From an uncultured Brevundimonas sp. (GTDB lineage: Bacteria > Pseudomonadota > Alphaproteobacteria > Caulobacterales > Caulobacteraceae), in contig CAMLNT010000169.1 of the NCBI GenBank assembly GCA_946481425.1, positions 1 to 5,131 on the forward strand: a stretch of 5,131 bases of DNA. Reading direction: 5' to 3'. Below the pieces are notes generated by a model, which did not search any database, was not told where the DNA came from, and worked only from the letters and a program-made list of their open reading frames with translations. The position numbers were made by a program, and so were the translations under genes. This document shows, piece after piece, positions 1-5,131 of the stretch (the first letter of the stretch is position 1; every line of letters begins with the position of its first letter).

Positions 1-574
<574 letters not shown>

Positions 575-979
575 TCAGTCATCCATGCGGGGCTTGCCGC
601 GGGCCTTCTTGACGGTGGATCGCACGGCCTTTCCGGCCAGCCGCCGCTCCTTCGAGGCCTTGGTCGGCCTGGTCGCCTTGCGTGGTTTGGGCCGTTCGTG
701 GGCGCGGTCGACGAGTTCCTGGAGGCGTTCGATGGCGTCCGATCGGTTGCGCTCCTGGGTGCGGAAACGCTGGGCGGTGATGACGATCACACCGTCCTTT
801 GTGGCGCGCTGGCCCGCGAGGCGGATCAGGCGTTCGCGCACCTCGTCCCCAAAAAGCGACGATCCAGCCGCATCGAAACGCAGCTGGACCGCCGTCTCTA
901 CCTTGTTGACGTTCTGGCCGCCGGGGCCGCCCGCCCGGAAGAAGCGGAACTCAAGCGCCTCTTCCGGGACGATCGGCAG
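575..979 (-). CDS. arfB: Peptidyl-tRNA hydrolase ArfB (YaeJ-type ribosome rescue factor), inferred CTG start
   Basis: ArfB enters the empty A site of ribosomes stalled on mRNA ends and hydrolyses the peptidyl-tRNA through its GGQ motif (family knowledge). Counted from the CTG at 979-977 the protein has 134 residues, against 140 in E. coli. The catalytic segment AGGPGGQNVNK lies at residues 16-26 (Gln22; Gln28 in E. coli), followed by the RF-1-like domain (VETAVQLRFD..., DGVIVITAQRFRTQERNR). The basic tail, RPTKASKERRLAGKAVRSTVKKARGK, matches the part of ArfB known to insert into the mRNA channel. The start needed a decision: a TAG (991-989) precedes in frame, and between it and GGQ there is no ATG, GTG or TTG. 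A GTG at 841 would delete the GGQ motif and is rejected. CTG at 979 has AGGGG six bases upstream and fits the family's N-terminus to within about six residues; ATC at 973 is a weaker alternative. Ends 27 bases before obgE. Confidence 0.92.
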   Translation of the reverse strand: MPIVPEEALEFRFFRAGGPGGQNVNKVETAVQLRFDAAGSSLFGDEVRERLIRLAGQRATKDGVIVITAQRFRTQERNRSDAIERLQELVDRAHERPKPRKATRPTKASKERRLAGKAVRSTVKKARGKPRMDD

Positions 980-990
980 GGCCGGCCCCT
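980..990 (-). promoter_or_regulatory. Ribosome binding site of arfB, overlapping the upstream stop codon
   Basis: On the coding strand AGGGG (990-986) is followed by a six-base spacer and then CTG (979-977). The AG of this motif belongs to the TAG stop codon of the lipoprotein gene. The motif can pair with anti-SD CCUCC using one G-U pair. Spacing is good and supports CTG as the arfB start. The overlap suggests that ribosomes terminating on the lipoprotein gene reinitiate on arfB (inference). Confidence 0.5.
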
Positions 991-1681
991 ACTGCTGCAG
1001 GATGCGGCCCGCCACGAAGCAGGGCTCGACCTCGCAGGTCGCCAGCACGATGCGCACCGTGTAGCGACCCGAGCTGGGCGCCGTGAAACCGACGATCGGA
1101 TAGTCGTCCAGCAGCACGTCGCGGCCGAGCTCCTGGCCGTTCGGCCCCTCGACGATCAGGTCGACGTCCGAGCAATCGTTGTCGCAGGCGCCAAAGACGC
1201 CGTAGTTCGTGCCGCCCTCGAGGTTGACGCTCCAGCGATGCTCAGAGCCGGCCTGGAGCGGCACCACCACATCGCGGATGTTGGTCGGGCGCAGGTTGGG
1301 CCCGTACTGCTGCACGTAGCCGTCCAGATAGCCGTCGAGCTGCTGAGAGTAGTGGTTGATCACGTCCTGCTCGGTCGGCTCGCCGCCGCCCTGCTGGCCG
1401 CCCGAGGATCCGCCGGCGTCGCCGCCGCCTTCGTCCGGCTTGGCGCCGCCGCCGGCCGCTTCGCCCGAGCCGCCGGCCTCCTCACCGCCTTCGGAGGCGC
1501 CGCCGGCGCCCTCATCGGCGGGCTTGCCGCCCAGACCGGCCCCGGCCGCCGCTTCGCCGCCCTCTTCGGTCGCGGCGGCGTCTTCCTTTTCGTCGCCGCC
1601 CATATTCAGCATGTCGCAGCCAGCGAGCGCGACAGCGCCCAGGATGGCCACGCTTGCAGCGGCCAGAGTGCTCTTTCTCAT
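989..1681 (-). CDS. Predicted lipoprotein with Gly/Glu/Ala-rich linker and C-terminal PPC-like beta domain
   Basis: 230 residues, function unknown. The signal peptide MRKSTLAAASVAILGAVALAGC carries a lipobox LAGC with Cys22 as the lipidation site. Asp23 follows it, a residue that in E. coli favours inner-membrane retention; this rule may not hold here. Residues about 28-102 are a low-complexity linker of Gly, Ala, Glu and Asp. Residues about 103-230 form a likely folded domain whose segments DVDLIVEGPNGQELG (171-185) and TAPSSGRYTVRIV (200-212) resemble the beta-sandwich of bacterial pre-peptidase C-terminal domains. Cys166/Cys170 and Cys216/Cys221 could form disulfides, which fits an extracytoplasmic location. 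The start at 1681 is chosen because GGGAGGG lies seven bases upstream and the signal peptide begins there; a longer in-frame reading to a TTG at 1765 would bury the signal peptide. Its stop is 9 bases before the inferred arfB start, in the same frame. The domain call is by eye and moderate; the lipoprotein call is strong. Confidence 0.88.
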   Translation of the reverse strand: MRKSTLAAASVAILGAVALAGCDMLNMGGDEKEDAAATEEGGEAAAGAGLGGKPADEGAGGASEGGEEAGGSGEAAGGGAKPDEGGGDAGGSSGGQQGGGEPTEQDVINHYSQQLDGYLDGYVQQYGPNLRPTNIRDVVVPLQAGSEHRWSVNLEGGTNYGVFGACDNDCSDVDLIVEGPNGQELGRDVLLDDYPIVGFTAPSSGRYTVRIVLATCEVEPCFVAGRILQQ

Positions 1682-1709
1682 ATCAATTCCCTCCCGGGCT
1701 CCCGCCCCT

Positions 1710-1722
1710 TGAACATCGTTCA
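1710..1722. promoter_or_regulatory. 13-base palindrome, candidate operator
   Basis: TGAAC-ATC-GTTCA is a perfect inverted repeat with a 3-base centre in the 80-base gap between amidohydrolase B and the lipoprotein gene, 28 bases before the lipoprotein start codon. It has the form of a small repressor site. The centre is one base short of the GAAC-N4-GTTC form of Gram-positive LexA boxes, and it is not the GTTC-N7-GTTC form of alphaproteobacterial ones, so I do not assign a regulator. Chance occurrence is possible. Confidence 0.25.
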
Positions 1723-1729
1723 GCCGGGA

Positions 1730-1758
1730 CGATAAGCCCGCGCCGCACCGTGTGTCGA
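1730..1758 (-). promoter_or_regulatory. Weak promoter candidate for the lipoprotein-arfB-obgE genes
   Basis: On the minus strand TCGACA (1758-1753) and TTATCG (1735-1730) are 17 bases apart. The first differs by one base from TTGACA; the second is a poor -10 element. If real, transcription would begin near 1723, at the edge of the 1710-1722 palindrome. It may be nothing, and the genes could be read through from the amidohydrolases. Confidence 0.18.
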
Positions 1759-1761
1759 TGC

Positions 1762-3105
1762 TCAATTCCCGTAAGCGTGCGGCAGGGCGGTCCGGTCGAG
1801 ATAACGATCTCTCAGTTCCAGAGCGCGAGATTCCAGCGGCTGGCTGCGGCCGCCGATGAAGACGGCGATCGGCTGGCTCAGGGGCTCCAGCGGGTCGCCG
1901 GTCCAGACCACCACATCGGCTTCGACGCCGGGGCGGAGGCCGCCGAAGCGATCTTCCAGGCCGAAGATGCGTGCCGGGGCGACGGTCAGGGCCTCGATCG
2001 CCGCGAGATAAGGCAGGCCATGGGCGACGGCATTGCCGGCGTTGTAGCGCGCCTCGCGGGCCCGGTGGACCGAACCCTCATTGCCCTTGATCGCGATGAC
2101 CACGCCCGCCGCGTGAAGGCGTGCGGCGTTTTCCATCGTCGCCCCGCGAACCTCGAAAGAGGACGGCAGGTTGGTCAGGGGATTGAGCAGCACCGGCACG
2201 CGCGCGGCCGCGATCTCGTCGGCGACGCGCCAGCCTTCCTCGGCGCCGTCGAGGATGACGTCGAGGTTCTCTTCGTCGGCGAGCCGCAGGACATTGCGGA
2301 TGTCCGCCGCGCGATGGACCGTCACGATCAGGGGCATGCGTCCCTCGACCACCGGAATCAGGGCCTCGAGGTCGGCGCGCGACAGCATCAGGTCGCGCAG
2401 GTTCCCACGGTCGTAGGCTGAGCGGTTCGCGGCATAGAGGCGGACCTCGCGGAGGATCTCGCGGAACAGGGTGAATTCGGCGCCGCGCGCGCCGCCCGCG
2501 ACGTCGGCGCCGGCGTCGCCGAACGGCGCGACCATGGCCACACGGGGCGCGACGAGGATGTCGGTTCCCTCGGCCAGGTGGATGGCCGCCGCCTGACCGG
2601 CGAACAGGCCCGGCGAATGCAGCCCTCCTTCGCCGACGCCGGCGGTGTCCTCTTCGTGAAAGTGGCCGCCGCTCGACCCCGGATGCTGAGGCACGACGAT
2701 AGCTCGCGTGATGCCACCGAGACGCGCCACCGGCAGGGTGAAGCTGTCGGGATCCAGGCCCCATGAGACGTCGAAGGCCGCGCTCAGCGAGTTGGAGGAC
2801 TGGCGCAGGTCGTTGGTGTCCTGCAGCGCCGAGACCTCGACACCGCCGAGACCGGAATCGACCGCCACGAAGCCGGGCGCGATGACCCCGCCGCGCGCAT
2901 CGATGACTTCGGCCCCGGCCGGTACGGCGACGTCCGCGCCGACGGCGGCGATGCGGCCGTCACGGATGACGACTGTGCCGCGCTGGATTTCGGCGCTCCC
3001 GGTCAGGATCCGGCCGTTGGTGATGGCCACCGTCTGGGCGAGGGCCGCGCCGGACGAGATGGCCAGGGCGGCCGCGGCCGCGATGAGGGTTCTCAGGCGG
3101 AGCAT
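1762..3105 (-). CDS. Secreted amidohydrolase-family protein B, metal ligands largely lost
   Basis: 447 residues. A signal peptide (residues 1-23, ending ALA before QT) predicts export to the periplasm. The fold is that of COG1228-type amidohydrolases: the small beta domain (VAITNGRILTGSAEIQRGTVVIRDGRIAAVG, 26-56), the barrel, and the closing segment AIEALTVAPARIFGLEDRFGGLRPGVEADVVVWTGDP (369-405). The usual PGxIDxHxH metal site reads PGFVAVDSG (77-85), so Asp83 and Gly85 stand where two His are expected. His264 (VTVHRAADI) is kept. The second barrel His is replaced by the Asp286-Gly287 region, and the late Asp by about Asn342 (AIKGNEG). These replacements are judged by hand alignment with the intact neighbour. 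It may be non-catalytic, or bind metal differently. The ATG overlaps the TGA of gene A by one base (TGATG) and has AGGAGG seven bases upstream, which implies translational coupling. Substrate unknown. Confidence 0.93.
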   Translation of the reverse strand: MLRLRTLIAAAAALAISSGAALAQTVAITNGRILTGSAEIQRGTVVIRDGRIAAVGADVAVPAGAEVIDARGGVIAPGFVAVDSGLGGVEVSALQDTNDLRQSSNSLSAAFDVSWGLDPDSFTLPVARLGGITRAIVVPQHPGSSGGHFHEEDTAGVGEGGLHSPGLFAGQAAAIHLAEGTDILVAPRVAMVAPFGDAGADVAGGARGAEFTLFREILREVRLYAANRSAYDRGNLRDLMLSRADLEALIPVVEGRMPLIVTVHRAADIRNVLRLADEENLDVILDGAEEGWRVADEIAAARVPVLLNPLTNLPSSFEVRGATMENAARLHAAGVVIAIKGNEGSVHRAREARYNAGNAVAHGLPYLAAIEALTVAPARIFGLEDRFGGLRPGVEADVVVWTGDPLEPLSQPIAVFIGGRSQPLESRALELRDRYLDRTALPHAYGN

Positions 3106-4541
3106 CAGCGGTCCTCCTGGCCGGGCTGGCCGAGCTCGAAGTCGGACCGGGCCTGATAGGCCGGATCGAAGCGGTCATGGACGCGGGCGCCGTCGATGAA
3201 GACCTGGTCGGCGCGAGCGTAGATCGAGAAGGGATTGGCGGACCAGATCACGACGTCGGCGCGTTTGCCGACCTCGAGGCTGCCCGTCTGGTCGTCGATG
3301 CCGATGGCGCGGGCGGCGTTCAGGGTGATCCAGGCGATCGCGGTCTCTTCGGCGATGTCCAGTCCGGCGCGGCGGCCGGCGGAGAGGGCCGCGGCGGCCT
3401 CCTGGTTCAGGCGCTGGGTCAGGGTATCGTCGTCGGAGTGGATGACGGCGCAGGCGCCGGCGGCTTCCAGCAGGGCGGCGTTCTCCTCGATGCCGTCCAG
3501 GCTCTCCATCTTGAAGCCCCACCAGCCGGCCCAGGTGGCCGAGCAGATGCCCTCGCGGGCAAGCACGTCCGCGATCTTGTAGCTCTCGGAGGCGTGGTGG
3601 AAGGTCGTGATGCGGTAGCCGAACTCACGCGCCAGATCCATCATGAGCATCATCTCGTCGGCGCGGTAGCAGTGATTCTGAACCAGGATGTCGCCCGACA
3701 GCACGCCGGCCAGGGTTTCCAGGCGCAGATCGCGCGTCGGCGGATCGGGGCTCTCGCCGTTTTCGATCGCACGGTCATAAGCGTCCCACCTGCGGCGGTA
3801 GTTCTGGGCCTCGATCCAGGCCGCGCGGTAGCCGGCCATGTTGCCCATGCCGGTCGCCGGGCTCTGGTTGCGGCCGCCGTAGACGCGTGACGGGTTCTCG
3901 CCGCAGGCCATCTTCAGGCCGTAGGGGGCGTCCGGAAACTTCATGGCCTGCATCGAGACGGCGGGCACATTCCTCAGCGTCACCGACCGGCCACCGAACA
4001 GGTTGGCCGAGCCCGGCAGGATCATGAGGGTGGTCACGCCGCCTTCGCGGGCGCGGTTGAAGCCCGGGTCCTGCGGCCAGACCGAATGTTCGGACCAGAC
4101 ATAGGCGGTGTTCGGATTGGTCGCCTCGTTGCCGTCCGACGTCGCCTGGACCGACGGCGAAGGATAGACGCCCAGGTGGCTGTGGGAATCGATCACGCCG
4201 GGGGTGACGAAGCGCCCGGCGGCGTCGATGCGGCGGACCCCGGCGGGGATCGGTGTGTCGGGCCCGCCGACGGCGGCGATGCGCCCGTCGATCATGACCA
4301 CCACGCCGTTCTCGATGCGCTGGCCGGTGGCGGTGAAGACGGTCCCGCCGACGATGGCCACGTCCTCGCGCGGGAGCGGCTGATAGGTGGAGGGATAAGG
4401 ATCGTCGAGGCCGCGCAGGCCTGGCAGCAGGGCGGCGCTTTCACCGCTGTCCGACGGAGCGTCGGGCCCGGCCCCGCCCGTCGTCGTGCATCCCGAAAGC
4501 GTCAGCGCCACCGATGCGGCGGCGATCACAAGGCGTCTCAT
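3105..4541 (-). CDS. Lipoprotein amidohydrolase A (COG1228/imidazolonepropionase-like, intact metal site)
   Basis: 478 residues. The signal peptide MRRLVIAAASVALTLSGC ends in lipobox LSGC (Cys18), so a membrane-anchored extracytoplasmic enzyme is predicted. After a short linker comes the beta domain (VAIVGGTVFTATGQRIENGVVV, about 61-82), then TPGVIDSHSH with metal ligands His120 and His122. Likely remaining ligands are Lys210 (YGLKMACGENP, carbamylated in binuclear members), His290 (ILVQNHCYRADE), His315 or His316 (TTFHHASE) and Asp370 (VIHSDDD). The C-terminal LNAARAIGIDDQTGSLEVGKRADVVIW (408-433) is typical of the family. Characterised exported relatives include dipeptidases (prolidase-like, some acting on Xaa-Arg/Lys), but the substrate here cannot be read from sequence. 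The start has GGAGG six bases upstream. The gene is first in a coupled pair with paralog B, whose ATG overlaps its TGA. Confidence 0.95.
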   Translation of the reverse strand: MRRLVIAAASVALTLSGCTTTGGAGPDAPSDSGESAALLPGLRGLDDPYPSTYQPLPREDVAIVGGTVFTATGQRIENGVVVMIDGRIAAVGGPDTPIPAGVRRIDAAGRFVTPGVIDSHSHLGVYPSPSVQATSDGNEATNPNTAYVWSEHSVWPQDPGFNRAREGGVTTLMILPGSANLFGGRSVTLRNVPAVSMQAMKFPDAPYGLKMACGENPSRVYGGRNQSPATGMGNMAGYRAAWIEAQNYRRRWDAYDRAIENGESPDPPTRDLRLETLAGVLSGDILVQNHCYRADEMMLMMDLAREFGYRITTFHHASESYKIADVLAREGICSATWAGWWGFKMESLDGIEENAALLEAAGACAVIHSDDDTLTQRLNQEAAAALSAGRRAGLDIAEETAIAWITLNAARAIGIDDQTGSLEVGKRADVVIWSANPFSIYARADQVFIDGARVHDRFDPAYQARSDFELGQPGQEDR

Positions 4542-4567
4542 TCGGCCCCTCCACGTATCCCGGAGGG

Positions 4568-4596
4568 AATAAAGCCGCCCCGGCGCGGAGCGCCAA
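4568..4596 (-). promoter_or_regulatory. Candidate promoter for the amidohydrolase pair
   Basis: Minus-strand TTGGCG (4596-4591) and TTTATT (4573-4568) are 17 bases apart; read as Caulobacter-type elements this is TTGGCGC - 14 bases - GCTTTATTC, near the TTGACGS...GCTANAWC pattern with mismatches. It would start transcription about 20 bases before the gene A start codon, leaving room for its SD. The spacer is extremely GC-rich and holds a small GGCGC-TCC-GCGCC hairpin (4583-4595). Read-through from yggT is an alternative. Confidence 0.33.
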
Positions 4597-4624
4597 GTGA
4601 AAACGGGGTTAGGTCAACGCAGGC

Positions 4625-4924
4625 CTAGAAGCCGAGCAGGATCGGAGCGGCCGACTGGTTGAAAAGGATCTGCGCGAACCGCAGCAGCACAAGGACCACG
4701 ATCGGGCTGACGTCGACGCCGCCCAGGGTCGGAATGATGCGGCGGAACGGTTCCAGGATCGGGCGCGTCACGGCGTCGAGGAAGCGCAGGATCGAATAGA
4801 CCAGCTGGTTGCGCGGATTGATCACGTTGAACGCGATCAGCCAGCTCGCCACGGCCTGGGCGATGATGAACCACGTCAGCAGAGAGAAGATGGTGTTGAT
4901 AAGCCAGACGACGGCGACGCCCAT
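4625..4924 (-). CDS. yggT: YggT-family small membrane protein
   Basis: 99 residues, the usual size for a single-unit YggT protein. Two hydrophobic segments are visible, about 4-31 (AVVWLINTIFSLLTWFII... onward) and about 72-89 (VSPIVVLVLLRFAQILF). Between them lies the family hallmark RFLDAVTRPILEPFRRIIPTLGGVDVSP (47-74), matching the conserved pattern of a Pro-Leu-x-Pro-Phe/Ile-Arg-Arg-hydrophobic-Pro stretch followed by Gly-Gly-hydrophobic-Asp-hydrophobic-Ser-Pro. The protein is placed in the cytoplasmic membrane; relatives have been linked to ion/osmotic tolerance and, in plastids (CCB3), to cytochrome b6 haem attachment, so the precise role here is open. The ATG has AAAGGA with six bases of spacing, and a strong promoter candidate lies directly upstream. 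It stops 83 bases before amidohydrolase A, with no clear terminator between. Symbol used in the family sense. Confidence 0.93.
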   Translation of the reverse strand: MGVAVVWLINTIFSLLTWFIIAQAVASWLIAFNVINPRNQLVYSILRFLDAVTRPILEPFRRIIPTLGGVDVSPIVVLVLLRFAQILFNQSAAPILLGF

Positions 4925-4947
4925 GGACTGTCCTTTCGCGGGAGCCC

Positions 4948-4976
4948 GCTTCTAGCCGCTCATTTCGGCGCGTCAA
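4948..4976 (-). promoter_or_regulatory. Promoter of yggT (Caulobacter-type sigma-70 elements)
   Basis: Minus-strand TTGACGC (4976-4970), 13 bases, then GCTAGAAGC (4956-4948) closely matches the TTGACGS-N10-14-GCTANAWC housekeeping consensus described for Caulobacter. The predicted start of transcription is near 4944, about 20 bases before the yggT ATG at 4924. It is back-to-back with the tRNA-Ala promoter. Confidence 0.6.
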
Positions 4977-4985
4977 AGGCCGTGC

Positions 4986-5014
4986 TTGACTTCGCCGCGC
5001 CGTCGCAGCATTAG
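4986..5014 (+). promoter_or_regulatory. Promoter of tRNA-Ala
   Basis: TTGACT (4986-4991) and CATTAG (5009-5014) are separated by 17 bases; transcription would start near 5021, about six bases before the mature tRNA 5' end at 5027. Spacing and position fit a housekeeping-sigma promoter for the tRNA alone. Confidence 0.55.
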
Positions 5015-5026
5015 CCCCGCTCCGTT

Positions 5027-5102
<76 letters not shown>

Positions 5103-5131
5103 TTTCCCGGAACTCAGTGAACCCGCTCAGA

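Noticed and set aside
575..841. Shorter arfB reading from a GTG at 841 (88 codons).
   Set aside because: It would remove the GGQ catalytic motif and the first part of the RF-1-like domain, which are present intact upstream in the same frame.
989..1765. Longer lipoprotein reading from a TTG at 1765.
   Set aside because: It would put 28 extra residues before a clear lipoprotein signal peptide; the ATG at 1681 has a strong SD at the right distance.
1654..2421. Plus-strand open frame of 255 codons opposite amidohydrolase B, and similar ones opposite A (3177-3890, 4086-4628).
   Set aside because: They are antisense to clear family members, lack domain motifs and SD sites, and have the composition of shadow frames.
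4583..4595. GGCGC-TCC-GCGCC hairpin after yggT as a terminator.
   Set aside because: The stem is only five pairs and is followed by GC-rich sequence rather than a T-run; it also lies inside the promoter candidate for amidohydrolase A.
4938..4949. GCGGG-CT-CCCGC inverted repeat before yggT as a leader hairpin or attenuator.
   Set aside because: The two-base loop is too tight for the full stem, and the predicted transcription start falls within the repeat.
5103..5131. Possible terminator or start of another gene after the tRNA.
   Set aside because: Only 29 bases are available; no stable stem with a T-run and no coding signal can be supported.

Overview
The window is GC-rich and codon-dense, with lipoprotein signals, strong Shine-Dalgarno sites and promoter-like elements resembling the Caulobacter housekeeping-sigma consensus (TTGACG...GCTANA). 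This suggests an alphaproteobacterium, most likely of the Caulobacterales (Brevundimonas/Caulobacter-like). The assignment comes from sequence character and protein family resemblance, not from a database search. I see no mobile element, CRISPR array or prophage.

Layout: all six protein genes are on the minus strand and a single tRNA gene is on the plus strand at the right end. In transcription order (right to left) they are: yggT-like small membrane protein (4924-4625); an 83-base gap with a weak promoter candidate; amidohydrolase A, a predicted lipoprotein with complete metal-ligand motifs (4541-3105); amidohydrolase B, a predicted secreted paralog whose start overlaps the stop of A by one base (3105-1762); an 80-base gap holding a 13-base palindrome; a lipoprotein with a long Gly/Glu/Ala-rich linker and a C-terminal beta-rich domain (1681-989); arfB, the GGQ-containing ribosome rescue hydrolase (about 979-575); and the N-terminal half of obgE (547 to the left edge, truncated by the window). 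On the plus strand lies tRNA-Ala(CGC) at 5027-5102, driven by its own promoter, which is back-to-back with the yggT promoter.

How the genes go together: amidohydrolases A and B are translationally coupled, and both carry export signals, so they probably act together outside the cytoplasm on a peptide-like or cyclic amide substrate. arfB and obgE both concern the ribosome (rescue of stalled ribosomes; GTPase in large-subunit assembly) and are 27 bases apart. The lipoprotein gene stops 9 bases before the inferred arfB start and lies in the same frame.

Most of the window is ordinary chromosomal housekeeping content. The points most worth a second look are: (1) arfB has no ATG, GTG or TTG between the preceding in-frame TAG and its GGQ motif, which points to a CTG start behind an SD that overlaps the stop codon; (2) amidohydrolase B appears to have lost four of the five metal ligands that its coupled partner A retains, so it may be a pseudoenzyme or partner subunit; (3) a hairpin lies where the obgE ribosome binding site should be; (4) the yggT and tRNA-Ala promoters form a very compact divergent pair.
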